Positions 1 through 7,561 of a stretch of DNA of 32,873 nucleotides are shown piece by piece. The DNA is from an uncultured Acidimicrobiales bacterium. GTDB lineage: Bacteria > Actinomycetota > Acidimicrobiia > Acidimicrobiales > AC-14. The stretch lies in assembly GCA_902805665.1 (NCBI GenBank), contig CADCTB010000025.1, forward strand, positions 1 to 32,873, written 5' to 3'. A model generated the notes under the pieces. The model made no database searches and was not told where the DNA came from. It worked only from the letters and a program-made list of their open reading frames with translations. Within the stretch, counting starts at the first letter, position 1. Each line of letters starts with the position of its first letter. A program made the position numbers and the translations under genes.

Positions 1-1707
1 TCGGCTGCGGACCCCTTGCGCCTGACCCGGCCTGTCCACGCGACGAAGTTCGACATAGCGCCGGCGCGGACCTACCTCACGCCGTATCTCGCCGTCGACC
101 CCAAGAACAAGCTCAGGGTGGCCGGCGCCTTCATCGAGACGCGCACCAAGCGCTGTGGATTCATGCGGTCCACGGACGGCGGCACGACCTGGACCAGGCT
201 CGAGTCCTCGCCGTCGCCGCCCTCGTATCCGTTCTGTCTCATGACCAACAGCCACACCTTCCAGGGGAAGGTCGAGTGGGGCCGCGACGGCGCCCTGTAC
301 TACGCCCTCGACGGCTGGGACACCCAGGACGCACCTCGTCGCAGCGTCTTCCTCGCCCGCTCGGAGGATTTCGGGGACAGCTGGACGCCCGTGGCGGTGG
401 ACGACGCCCGCGGCACAGATGGCGCCGATCAGCTCGACAACCGGCCCCTCAGCAGCCTGACGGTGGACCGCAAGAGCGGCAACCAGGACGCCGTCTATCT
501 CGCCTGGCGCCGGCAGTTCCCGGGGCAGTCAACTCCCAACTCGAAGGCCAATGCCGCCATGGTGTCGGTATCGACCGACGGCGGCAGGACGTTCTCGCCG
601 CCTGTCGATCTTTCGCTGACCGTCTTCGGGGACGAGGCCAAGCGCCAACAGGCGCTGACGACGGCGACGACCGTGGCTGCGCCGGTCACGACGACGACCA
701 CCACACCGCTGGTGCCTGAATCGGGGCCGGCCGCTGGTTCCCCCGCCGGCGCCCAGCAGCCCGCGACCACGACGACGACCGTCCCTCCCAACTCCCGGGC
801 GGCGAACAAGACCGACGTCAACAACTTCGGCGGAAGCAATCCCGTCGTGGCCGTCGACGACAAGGGCACCGCATACGTCGCCTGGGTGACGCGCTACGCG
901 AACCTCACCCCGAGCCCGAGCTCCGCCCACTTCCTCTCCAAGTCCACCGACCGGGGGAAGACCTGGACGACCACGCAGATCACCCCGTTCGTCCCCGAGA
1001 ACATCAACAACTTCGGTGGCTACATGCTCCAGTGGAGCCCCGAGGGAGGCGGCGAGGGATCGTTGCACCTGGTCTACGAAGGGTCGAAACGCCCGGAGAT
1101 CGTGAACGAGGCGGACATCTTCTACCGCCGCTCGGGTGACGGCGGCAAGACCTGGTCCGACGCCACGGTGGTGAACGACGACGACCCCAAGGAAGTGTTC
1201 TTCTCGGGCCTGCCCCACCTGCAGGTCGCGCCCAACGGACGCCTGGACGCGGTGTGGTTCGACACGCGCGACGATCCGGGCCTCTCGTCCAACGACGTGT
1301 ACTACGCCTACTCGACCGACAACGGGCAGAGCTGGTCGAGGAACCAGCGGATCACCGATCGGTCGATCGACCGTCAGGTGGGGCCCTTCGCCGGCAACTT
1401 CGACCTCAACGGCCCACCGGGGCTGGCGTCGACCGACGCCTACGCCCTTATCGGCTGGGACGACACCCGGTTCGCCGAGCCGCTCAGCGACACCCAGGAC
1501 ATCTTCGTGGCCGCCGCCCAGTTCCGCGAGGTCGGTGGGGCCAACAGAGCAGCGGTGTACGCCCTGTCGGGCGTCGTCGGGCTCTTCGTCGTCGGACTGG
1601 CGCTCACCGCCGTGGCGCTGATCTCACGACGCAGGCGCGGCGCCGGCCCGAGAGAAGCGGCGACCACGACAGTCGGTTCGAGGCCGGGCTCCCGCAGCAG
1701 CACCTGA
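1..1707 (+). CDS. BNR-repeat (sialidase-like) surface protein, 5' truncated
   Basis: The reading frame is open from base 1, so the true start is probably upstream; the TTG at 16 is only the first possible start in the window. Six Asp-box (BNR) motifs are visible, such as STDGGTTW, SEDFGDSW, STDRGKTW, SGDGGKTW and STDNGQSW, which predict a sialidase-type beta-propeller. A Thr/Pro-rich linker (about residues 210-255) interrupts the propeller. Near the C-terminus a hydrophobic helix (VYALSGVVGLFVVGLALTAV) followed by SRRRR predicts a membrane anchor with a short basic cytoplasmic tail. This suggests an exported, cell-surface propeller. Catalytic sialidase residues cannot be confirmed, so an enzymatic role is not claimed. 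The next gene is convergent. Confidence 0.8.
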   Translation, partial: SAADPLRLTRPVHATKFDIAPARTYLTPYLAVDPKNKLRVAGAFIETRTKRCGFMRSTDGGTTWTRLESSPSPPSYPFCLMTNSHTFQGKVEWGRDGALYYALDGWDTQDAPRRSVFLARSEDFGDSWTPVAVDDARGTDGADQLDNRPLSSLTVDRKSGNQDAVYLAWRRQFPGQSTPNSKANAAMVSVSTDGGRTFSPPVDLSLTVFGDEAKRQQALTTATTVAAPVTTTTTTPLVPESGPAAGSPAGAQQPATTTTTVPPNSRAANKTDVNNFGGSNPVVAVDDKGTAYVAWVTRYANLTPSPSSAHFLSKSTDRGKTWTTTQITPFVPENINNFGGYMLQWSPEGGGEGSLHLVYEGSKRPEIVNEADIFYRRSGDGGKTWSDATVVNDDDPKEVFFSGLPHLQVAPNGRLDAVWFDTRDDPGLSSNDVYYAYSTDNGQSWSRNQRITDRSIDRQVGPFAGNFDLNGPPGLASTDAYALIGWDDTRFAEPLSDTQDIFVAAAQFREVGGANRAAVYALSGVVGLFVVGLALTAVALISRRRRGAGPREAATTTVGSRPGSRSST

Positions 1708-1742
1708 GCGCTCTCCGCCCAATCGGGGGGAACGCCCCTCAC

Positions 1743-2387
1743 TCAGCCGGGGCGCCGGGCCACCACAGTCACGAGGGGCGGGAGGACGACCGGGTCGTCG
1801 CCGGGATCCACGCCGGTGAGGTGGGTCAGGTACTCGGCCACCGGCCCGGGCCCGGCGCCGGCGGGCGCCTCGGCCCAGGCGTCGACCACCTCGAGTCCCG
1901 CCTGGCGGGCCAGGGCGGGTAGGAGGGCGCCGACGTCGGGATGCCGGGCCTCGGCCATGGACATGGCCGCCCCGTCCACCCGGCCCGCGGTGGTGATCGG
2001 CTCCTGAGCCACCACCCAGCCCCGCGGCCGGACGGCGGCGCCCATGCGGGTCAGCACCACCAGCGGATCGTGCACGTGCAGCAGGAGGAAGCGGCAGAAC
2101 GCCAGGTCCACCGGCTCGGGCAGCAACAGGTCCTCGCCCCTCTGGGTGATGGCGACGACCTGGGCGGATGCGGCGGCGACCTCGGCCACCTGGTCGCGAG
2201 CCGCCGGATCGCTGTCGATGGCGTAGACCCTGCCGTCGCGTCCCACGATCTCCGCCAGGGCCACGCTGACGTCGCCTCCGCCGGCGCCGACGTCGGCGCA
2301 GCGCCATCCCTCGCGCAGCCCGAGCCGGTCGAGCGCGGTCATGAGCGGCCGCCGGTAGACGTCGTTGCGCAGGCCGAGCTCGATCAT
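1743..2387 (-). CDS. class I SAM-dependent methyltransferase
   Basis: This 214-aa protein carries a Rossmann-type SAM-binding signature: motif I ADVGAGGGDVS near residue 34, the acidic end of beta-2 in VYAIDSD, and a VDLAFCRFLLLHV segment matching the post-motif region. These are typical of stand-alone small-molecule or ubiE-like methyltransferases; the substrate cannot be told from sequence. ATG at 2387 is used, and the gene is divergent from the mutY-like gene across a 59-bp gap that must hold both promoters. The overlapping 309-aa and plus-strand ORFs in the track are Arg/Gly/Pro-rich shadows. Family confidence is high, substrate unknown. Confidence 0.85.
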   Translation of the reverse strand: MIELGLRNDVYRRPLMTALDRLGLREGWRCADVGAGGGDVSVALAEIVGRDGRVYAIDSDPAARDQVAEVAAASAQVVAITQRGEDLLLPEPVDLAFCRFLLLHVHDPLVVLTRMGAAVRPRGWVVAQEPITTAGRVDGAAMSMAEARHPDVGALLPALARQAGLEVVDAWAEAPAGAGPGPVAEYLTHLTGVDPGDDPVVLPPLVTVVARRPG

Positions 2388-2446
2388 GGGATGCGACGTT
2401 ACGCTGCGCCGCGTCCGGCGCCGGAGGGCCGGACCACAATGGAACA

Positions 2447-3313
2447 GTGAGGGCCATCCAGGATTCGCTCACGGCATGGGCCGAGGGCGCCCGGAGGGAC
2501 CTGCCATGGCGGCGGACCCGCGACCCCTGGGCGGTCCTGGTCAGCGAGCTCATGCTGCAGCAGACGCAGGTGGCGCGGGTCGTCCCCCGCTACGAGGAGT
2601 TCCTGGCCCGGTTCCCCACGCCGGCAGCAACGGCGTCGGCGCCAGTGGCCGAGGTGGTGCGGGCCTGGGCCGGGCTCGGCTACAACCGCCGCGCGGTGAA
2701 CCTCCACCGGGCCGCGGGCGAGATCGTCCGTCGCCACGGTGGCGTCCTCCCCGCGACGCTGACCGACCTGGTGGCCCTTCCCGGCGTCGGCGCCTACACG
2801 GCCCGGGCGGTGCTGGCTTTCGCCTTCGAGGCCGACGTCGGCGTGGTGGAGGTGAACAGCGCCCGGGTGCTGGCTCGGGCCGTCGCCGGCCGTCCCCTCG
2901 CCGCTCGCGAGGCCCAGGTCATGGCGGACGCCCTCGTTCCCGATGGCGGGGGATGGGCGTGGAACCAGGCGATGCTCGACCTGGGCGCCACGGTGTGCAC
3001 GAAGTCGGCGCCGGGTTGCCTGGCGTGCCCACTGCGGGCGTGCTGCGCCTGGGCCGCGACCGGCGCGTCGGGCGCCGATCCCGCGACCGGCTCGGCCGGT
3101 TGCGGCGCCGCCCAGTCGACCTTCGCCGGCTCCGACCGCCAGGGTCGCGGCCGCCTGGTCGACGCCCTCCGGCTGGGCCCGGTGCCCCGGTCCGCGCTGG
3201 CCGAGGCTGCCGGGTGGCCGGCCGATCCGGAGCGGGCGGGGCGGGTGGCCCGCGGGCTGGTGGCCGACGGGCTGGCTGTGATGGTGGAGGACACGCTCCA
3301 CCTACCGGGATGA
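2447..3313 (+). CDS. mutY: A/G-specific adenine glycosylase (MutY-like), short form
   Basis: This 288-aa HhH-GPD protein has the MutY signature LPWRRTRDPWAVLVSELMLQ with the catalytic Glu of SELMLQQTQ, a helix-hairpin-helix LPGVGAYTA, and a [4Fe-4S] cluster of CX6CX2CX5C in CTKSAPGCLACPLRACC. MutY removes adenine mispaired with 8-oxoguanine. The second catalytic position, normally Asp in VDTN or LDGN, here reads VVEVNSARVLAR, an Asp-to-Glu change. The C-terminal NUDIX-like domain of enterobacterial MutY is not evident; a Gly/Ala-rich linker leads to a short winged-helix-like tail. The start is GTG at 2447; the ATG a few bases upstream is in another frame. It could be a functionally diverged paralogue. 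Confidence 0.85.
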   Translation: MRAIQDSLTAWAEGARRDLPWRRTRDPWAVLVSELMLQQTQVARVVPRYEEFLARFPTPAATASAPVAEVVRAWAGLGYNRRAVNLHRAAGEIVRRHGGVLPATLTDLVALPGVGAYTARAVLAFAFEADVGVVEVNSARVLARAVAGRPLAAREAQVMADALVPDGGGWAWNQAMLDLGATVCTKSAPGCLACPLRACCAWAATGASGADPATGSAGCGAAQSTFAGSDRQGRGRLVDALRLGPVPRSALAEAAGWPADPERAGRVARGLVADGLAVMVEDTLHLPG

Positions 3314-3346
3314 CGCAGGCGTGGTCGTGGCACCCGGGCGCGTAGC

Positions 3347-3862
3347 GTGAGCGCCATCGACCCGCCCGGCTTCGCCAGCGCCCCCACGAGCATCGACGAG
3401 GCCCGGTTCCGCCAGGTCCTCGGCCACTTCGCCACCGGGGTCACCGTGGTGACCGGGGTCGACGACGGCCGCCCCGTCGGCCTCGCCGTCAACTCCTTCA
3501 CGTCGGTGTCGCTGGAGCCGGCGCTGGTGGCGTTCTGCGTCGGCATCCGATCGGCGACGTGGCCCGGCCTCCGGACGGCCGGCACGTTCTGCGTCAACAT
3601 CCTGGCCGACGACCAGGAGGCGCTCTCCCGGGCCTTCGCCGCCCGCGGGCCCGAGCGCTTCCAGGGCGTGGGCTGGCGCCCGGCCCCGTCGGGTGCCCCG
3701 ATCCTGACCGGGGTGCTGGCCTGGATCGACTGCACGGTGCACGCCGAGCACGAGGCCGGCGACCACGTGATCGTCGTGGGACGAGCCCGCGCCCTCAACG
3801 TCGAGCACGAGGGACGTCCGCTGGTGTTCTACCGGGGCGGCTACGGTCGATTCGAATTATGA
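3347..3862 (+). CDS. flavin reductase-domain protein
   Basis: This 171-aa protein matches the flavin reductase / FMN-binding split-barrel family: FRQVLGHFATGVTVVTG at the N-terminus, then GLAVNSFTSVSLEPALVAFC, the loop that cradles FMN, then FCVNILADDQEALS. Members supply reduced FMN to two-component monooxygenases or reduce flavins directly; the partner cannot be identified here. GTG at 3347 is the chosen start. The stop overlaps the start of the next gene by four bases (ATGA), so the two are probably translationally coupled. No monooxygenase lies alongside; the neighbour is an epimerase-like protein. Confidence 0.88.
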   Translation: MSAIDPPGFASAPTSIDEARFRQVLGHFATGVTVVTGVDDGRPVGLAVNSFTSVSLEPALVAFCVGIRSATWPGLRTAGTFCVNILADDQEALSRAFAARGPERFQGVGWRPAPSGAPILTGVLAWIDCTVHAEHEAGDHVIVVGRARALNVEHEGRPLVFYRGGYGRFEL

Positions 3863-4416
3863 GCTTCGCAACCGTCACCGAGTCCGACGTCGTCAAGGGC
3901 GTGTACATCGTCGAGCCGACGGCCTTCGGCGACTCCCGAGGCCGCTTCGTCGAGAGTTACCGGCGGTCCTGGTTCCCCCACGGGCGGGAGATGGTGCAGT
4001 CGAACCGCTCCGACAAGATCGCCAGCACGGTCGTCGGCCTCCACTACCACCTGCACCAGGCCGACTACTGGTACTTCACCAAGGGTGACTCGCTGGTGGT
4101 GCTGCACGACCTGCGGGAAGGGTCGCCGACCGATGGCGCCACTCTCCACCTGGAGATCGGCGAGGCCGATGGTCGGGGCGTGTTCATCCCGCCGGGCGTG
4201 GCCCACGGCTTCGCCGCCCTCACCGACCTCACCATCACCTACATGGTCGACCAGTACTACAACCCCGAGGACGAGCTGGGGGTGGCTTGGGACGACCCCG
4301 CTCTCCAGGCCGACTGGCGGCTGTCAGAGCCGATCCTCTCCGACCGGGACAAGAAGAACCCGCTGCGGGCCGACATCCCGCCCGGCCGCCAGCCCTACTG
4401 GGGCCTGCGGACCTAG
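3859..4416 (+). CDS. dTDP-4-dehydrorhamnose 3,5-epimerase family (RmlC-like)
   Basis: This 185-aa cupin carries RmlC-family signatures: FGDSRGRFVESY near the N-terminus, VGLHYHLHQADYW around the catalytic His region, VFIPPGVAHGFAALTD, and the tail VDQYYNPEDELGVAWDDP. The family epimerises dTDP-4-keto-6-deoxyglucose at C3 and C5 for rhamnose synthesis. No rmlA, B or D gene is nearby, so a related sugar-nucleotide role is possible. The ORF track starts at 3559, but the ATG at 3859 overlaps the flavin reductase stop and gives the normal family length. The upstream extension is a shadow of the flavin reductase gene. Confidence 0.87.
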   Translation: MSFATVTESDVVKGVYIVEPTAFGDSRGRFVESYRRSWFPHGREMVQSNRSDKIASTVVGLHYHLHQADYWYFTKGDSLVVLHDLREGSPTDGATLHLEIGEADGRGVFIPPGVAHGFAALTDLTITYMVDQYYNPEDELGVAWDDPALQADWRLSEPILSDRDKKNPLRADIPPGRQPYWGLRT

Positions 4417-4475
4417 CGGGTCGCCGGAACCACCGGTCGCCCGGCCTCTTCAGCGGTGCGGCCCCTTGCCGGGGA

Positions 4476-4481
4476 TACGAT
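4476..4481 (+). promoter_or_regulatory. possible -10 element for the 4521 gene
   Basis: TACGAT lies 39 bases upstream of the ATG at 4521 in the gap after the RmlC-like gene. No convincing -35 element is visible, so support is weak. Confidence 0.25.
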
Positions 4482-4520
4482 CCGGGACCGGACCGGCGAC
4501 GACCTTGGCAGGGGGCAACG

Positions 4521-5015
4521 ATGATCAGGCGCTTGTGGACGATCGCGGCAGTGGCGGTGGCTGTCCTCGGTCCGGTCACCGCTGCTTCGGCGGAGTCGGG
4601 ACCGCAGACCTTCCTTCTCTACCAAGGACCGGGCGAGGCCCAGTTCACGGTGTACGCCGCCGGTCCCATCAGCGGTATCGGCACCGACTTCCTGCTGGCG
4701 GAGCGGGTCGATCCCTCCACCGGACGGACGCAGAGGGACACCGAGACCGTGTTTCCGGGTGGCAGCACGTTCAACACCCTGACCGTTCTGGAGAACTCGT
4801 TGCAGTTCGACCCCCGGACCTGCGTCGCCCGGGTGACCGGACGGTCCCATCTCGACATCACCGGCGGCACCGGCGACTTCGAGGGCGTGAGCGGAAGCGG
4901 CGAAGTGGAGTTCCTGGCCATCTCCATCAGCGAGCGGACGCCGCAGGGCTGCTCACGTACTGAGATGAGGACATACGCCATCGCCCGCATCACAGGCACT
5001 GCGGACGTCCCGTAG
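4521..5015 (+). CDS. secreted protein, allene-oxide-cyclase/dirigent barrel-like
   Basis: This 164-aa protein has a Sec signal peptide (MIRRLWTIAAVAVAVLG, cleavage near ASA-ES). The mature part contains FDPRTCVARVTG followed by the Gly-rich repeat ITGGTGDFEGVSGSGE, a hallmark of allene-oxide-cyclase-like and dirigent-like beta barrels. ATG at 4521 follows a purine-rich GCAGGGGG ribosome site; the track ORF starting at 4287 only extends into the upstream gene. The protein is paralogous to the one at 18857-19360, which has the same FNPTTCVAR and TGGTG blocks. Enzymatic activity is not established for bacterial members; a secreted barrel of unknown ligand is the safest description. Confidence 0.75.
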   Translation: MIRRLWTIAAVAVAVLGPVTAASAESGPQTFLLYQGPGEAQFTVYAAGPISGIGTDFLLAERVDPSTGRTQRDTETVFPGGSTFNTLTVLENSLQFDPRTCVARVTGRSHLDITGGTGDFEGVSGSGEVEFLAISISERTPQGCSRTEMRTYAIARITGTADVP

Positions 5016-5044
5016 GACCGCTCGCTAACGCCTTGAGCCGGTGA

Positions 5045-5072
5045 TTGCCGCACGACGCGAGCGGGCTAGGGT
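5045..5072 (+). promoter_or_regulatory. candidate promoter for the 5124 gene
   Basis: TTGCCG at 5045-5050 and TAGGGT at 5067-5072 are separated by 16 bp, a plausible sigma-70-type promoter in the gap before the secreted-protein gene. It was judged by eye only. Confidence 0.35.
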
Positions 5073-5123
5073 CGACCCCAGTTTGCTCGGCATGTCGAGC
5101 ATCGAAGCGAGCGGGAGGTAGTG

Positions 5124-5588
5124 GTGAAGCGATTCGGTGTCGGACTCGTTCTGGTCCTTGGTCTCTTGGTGGGCGCCGCCGCGCCGGCGACAGCCCAGAC
5201 TTCGTCCTTCGATCCGTCGCGGTACTTCGGTCCCATCGCCGGCGGGCCTGCCGTCTTCCCGGTGGACGACGGCGACAACCCGGTCCAGTCTTGCCTGGAG
5301 AACAACAACACCGTCCTCGAGGCGAACCCGTTCGGTCCACCGGAGCCCGTCGAGCTGTCCTTCGAAGCGTGCGTCTCCAGCCTTTTCCTCGGCCGGCTGA
5401 GCTGGCTCGCCTACTACCAGAACTGCGCTGAGCTCGAGGGATTCTTCGCCATGGAGAACGCGTCGGGCCAGCCGTACCCGTACTCCTTCTACGGGAACCC
5501 GGGCTACACCGCCAACAACCGGTTCGATTGCATCTACTTCGTGTGGTCGTTCCACACCGGCCAGCTCCCGCCGGGACCGGCTTCGTAG
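5124..5588 (+). CDS. small secreted protein of unknown function
   Basis: About 154 aa with a clear signal peptide (KRFGVGLVLVLGLLVGAAAPATA, cleavage near ATA-Q). The mature protein is acidic and rich in Asn, Tyr and Phe, with four cysteines (SCLENN, EACVSS, NCAELE, DCIYFV) that could form two disulphides after export. I do not recognise a family. The track starts at the GTG at 5121; the second GTG at 5124 sits better, five bases after GGGAGG. It lies downstream of another secreted-protein gene with its own candidate promoter, and is followed convergently by the thioredoxin gene one base after its stop. Confidence 0.7.
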   Translation: MKRFGVGLVLVLGLLVGAAAPATAQTSSFDPSRYFGPIAGGPAVFPVDDGDNPVQSCLENNNTVLEANPFGPPEPVELSFEACVSSLFLGRLSWLAYYQNCAELEGFFAMENASGQPYPYSFYGNPGYTANNRFDCIYFVWSFHTGQLPPGPAS

Positions 5589-5589
5589 C

Positions 5590-5994
5590 TCAGCCGGCTA
5601 CCCCTGACGGCGGCCGGCGGACGTAGTCGTCGACCGCCTGGGCGCCCACCAGCCGGGCCGTGACGTTGCCCTCGACGTCAGCGAGCAGGACGGTGGGCGC
5701 CGAGCGGATCGAGAACGACTCGGCCAGGTGCGGCTCCCGGGTGGCGTCGACCTTGACCACCCGGGCGCCGGGATCCGACGCCCGTAGGCTGGCCTCCACC
5801 GGGCCGCACGTCGCGCAGTACGGGGATGTGAACACCACCCAGGTCCGGTCGGCGCCCGCCCGCAGTGAGTCGGGGACGAGCGGGTGGATGGGCTTCTCGT
5901 CCTGCAGTCGGGCGCGCCACGCCCGGTAGAGGCGCCCGGCCAGCGCGATGGCGAACAGGATGACGATGACGATGACGCCGCGGGCCATGAACAT
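5590..5994 (-). CDS. membrane-anchored thioredoxin-like protein
   Basis: 134 aa with an N-terminal membrane helix (GVIVIVILFAIALAGRLY) and a thioredoxin fold. The active-site motif CATC occurs in VFTSPYCATCGPVEASL, followed by VVKVDATREP and the cis-Pro loop SAPTVLL. It should act on the outer face of the membrane as a thiol-disulphide oxidoreductase or a reductant-transfer protein. It starts directly after the stop of the DUF4395 gene with no gap, so the pair is an operon. This arrangement is common in actinobacteria, and DUF4395 proteins carry a conserved Cys pair that could exchange electrons with this domain (inference). Start could be the ATG at 5994 or at 5988. Confidence 0.85.
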   Translation of the reverse strand: MFMARGVIVIVILFAIALAGRLYRAWRARLQDEKPIHPLVPDSLRAGADRTWVVFTSPYCATCGPVEASLRASDPGARVVKVDATREPHLAESFSIRSAPTVLLADVEGNVTARLVGAQAVDDYVRRPPSGVAG

Positions 5995-6423
5995 CTAGCC
6001 GGCCACTGGGCGGCGGCGGGCCAGGACCAGGTAGATCTCGCAGCCCACGCAGATGCCCGTGGCGGCGGACAGACCGGCCAGCGCGGCCACCATCAGGGCG
6101 AGTGCCCACCCGAGGCCGGCATGGCCGGCTGCGAACGCCAGGGCACCGGCGGTGAGGAAGACGACGCCTACTGCGGCGGCGAACCGGGGAGGTCGAGGGT
6201 CCTCCATCTCGGCCGGTGGGGCCAGGCGAGGTCGGATCACCTTGGCGTAGAAGACCAGGAACGGTCCGTACTTCGGCCCCAGAGCCGCACCGGCGAGAAG
6301 GACGAGGGCGAAGAGCGGCACCACGGGGCGCCAGTCGACCAGGAAGCCGGTCAGCAGGGCCACCGACAGCACCGCCTGGTTGAAGCGGGGCCCACGAGGG
6401 TCGATGGGGGCGGGAGCGGGCAT
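5995..6423 (-). CDS. DUF4395 membrane protein
   Basis: 142-aa integral membrane protein with two hydrophobic hairpins (VLSVALLTGFLVDWRPVVPL and the C-terminal GLGWALALMVAALAGLSAAT) and the diagnostic end GICVGCEIYLVL with a CxxC pair. The family has no established function. Its partner in the same operon is the membrane thioredoxin immediately downstream, which supports a redox role for the CVGC motif by inference. Stop and next start abut exactly. Start is ATG at 6423; the gene is divergent from the gene at 6483. Confidence 0.85.
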   Translation of the reverse strand: MPAPAPIDPRGPRFNQAVLSVALLTGFLVDWRPVVPLFALVLLAGAALGPKYGPFLVFYAKVIRPRLAPPAEMEDPRPPRFAAAVGVVFLTAGALAFAAGHAGLGWALALMVAALAGLSAATGICVGCEIYLVLARRRPVAG

Positions 6424-6482
6424 GGCACCATCCTAAACCCGACCTAGCGGGTCGGCATTCCGCGACCGGTCAAGATGCTCGG

Positions 6483-6731
6483 ATGGAGCTCACCGGGAAG
6501 GTCGTGATCGTCCCGGTGGACTGGGCCGGCGCCGCCGGGCTGGCGACGAGAATGTCCGCGGCGGGGGCCACGGTGGTGCTGGTGGGGCCCGACGGTGACG
6601 CCGCCGGACAGCTGGCCGCGACGCTGGAGGCGGGCGGGGCCGGCCGGCCGGCCTTGTTCGTGACCGACGGCTCGCCCGAGGGCCTCGACGCGCTGGCGGC
6701 CTTCGTCTCAGAGCTTTTCCGGCCGGCATAA
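6483..6731 (+). CDS. short Rossmann/SDR-like protein
   Basis: An 82-aa ORF beginning MELTGKVVIVPVDWAGAAGL, which resembles the first beta-alpha-beta unit of a short-chain dehydrogenase (GKVVIV, AAGATVVLVG, a residual FVTDGSPEGLDAL). The catalytic YxxxK region and the rest of the fold are absent, and the usual TGxxxGxG is replaced. It may be a real small protein or a remnant of an SDR gene. GC-rich third positions in this frame favour coding. It ends 20 bases before the next start and could be co-transcribed with it. Confidence 0.5.
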   Translation: MELTGKVVIVPVDWAGAAGLATRMSAAGATVVLVGPDGDAAGQLAATLEAGGAGRPALFVTDGSPEGLDALAAFVSELFRPA

Positions 6732-6751
6732 ATCGGCGAGCCGGTAGATTC

Positions 6752-7486
6752 GTGCGGGTGAAGCCGGTCATCGGAATCTCCGCCCATCCCCGCATCGTGG
6801 AGATCGCCACCGGGCCCGCGCTCCTGCACACCGCCAGCCGGTACTACGTCGAGAGCGTGGAACGGGCCGGCGGCGTGCCTGTCGTCCTGCCCGTGCTCGA
6901 CCCCGATGCGGTCGACTACCTGTTGCCTGCGGTGAGCGGCGTCCTGCTGACCGGCGGTGGCGACGTAGCGCCGTCCCGCTACGGCGCCATGCCCATCGCC
7001 GAGACCCACAACGTCGACCCGCTGCGCGACGCCTTCGAGATCCGCCTGATCCAGGCCGCGATCGAGGCCGACATGCCCCTCCTCGCCACGTGCCGGGGCA
7101 TGCAGGTGCTCAACGTGGCCATGGGCGGCTCGTTGATCCAGCACGTCCCCCACGCCACCGGACAGGAGCACGACCGCGTCGACCGGTGGCGGGAGAGCGT
7201 CCACCGGGTGAAGATCGAGCCCGACAGCCACCTCGCCGAGGCCCTGGGCGCCACCGAGATCGACGTGAACTCCATCCATCACCAGGCGGTCGACCAGGCC
7301 GCGCCCGGCACCCGGGCCGTCGCCTGGGCCGAGGACGACACCGTGGAGGCCATCGAGGTGCCCGGCAGCCCCCACGTGGTGGCCGTGCAGTGGCATCCGG
7401 AGCTGCTGGAGGACTGGCCCGAGCACCAGGGCCTGTTCCGCCAGCTCGTCGAGCACGCTGCGGCCCGGGCCCAGTCGCAGGGGTGA
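6752..7486 (+). CDS. gamma-glutamyl-gamma-aminobutyrate hydrolase family (peptidase C26)
   Basis: 244-aa class-I glutamine-amidotransferase-fold hydrolase. Features in order: IGISAHPR at the N-terminus, VLLTGGGDVAPSRYG, the nucleophile elbow LLATCRGMQVLNVAMGG with catalytic Cys, NSIHHQAV, and VAVQWHPELLED with catalytic His and Glu. The family hydrolyses gamma-glutamyl bonds (PuuD-type); the exact substrate is not determined. The start is GTG at 6752, with another GTG two codons later. No putrescine-degradation genes are adjacent, so the symbol puuD is not assigned. Confidence 0.9.
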   Translation: MRVKPVIGISAHPRIVEIATGPALLHTASRYYVESVERAGGVPVVLPVLDPDAVDYLLPAVSGVLLTGGGDVAPSRYGAMPIAETHNVDPLRDAFEIRLIQAAIEADMPLLATCRGMQVLNVAMGGSLIQHVPHATGQEHDRVDRWRESVHRVKIEPDSHLAEALGATEIDVNSIHHQAVDQAAPGTRAVAWAEDDTVEAIEVPGSPHVVAVQWHPELLEDWPEHQGLFRQLVEHAAARAQSQG

Positions 7487-7516
7487 ACCCGGGATGATCC
7501 TGCGCAGGGGGTTTGT

Positions 7517-7522
7517 TACTAT
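7517..7522 (+). promoter_or_regulatory. possible -10 element of sufB
   Basis: TACTAT is the best -10-like hexamer in the 75-bp gap before sufB, but no -35 is convincing. A single ATCTACG overlaps its end and is not repeated at 11 bp, so it is not counted as a SARP-type site. Confidence 0.3.
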
Positions 7523-7561
7523 CTACGTAGGAGAAATTGTCTCTCGGAAGCTGGTGCGCTG

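Noticed and set aside
2365-3345. 326-aa and 300-aa ORFs overlapping mutY
   Set aside because: Arg/Gly/Pro-rich shadows in other frames of a gene with clear MutY motifs.
7521-7527. Single ATCTACG upstream of sufB as a SARP-type site
   Set aside because: No second heptamer at 11 bp and it overlaps the best -10; probably chance.
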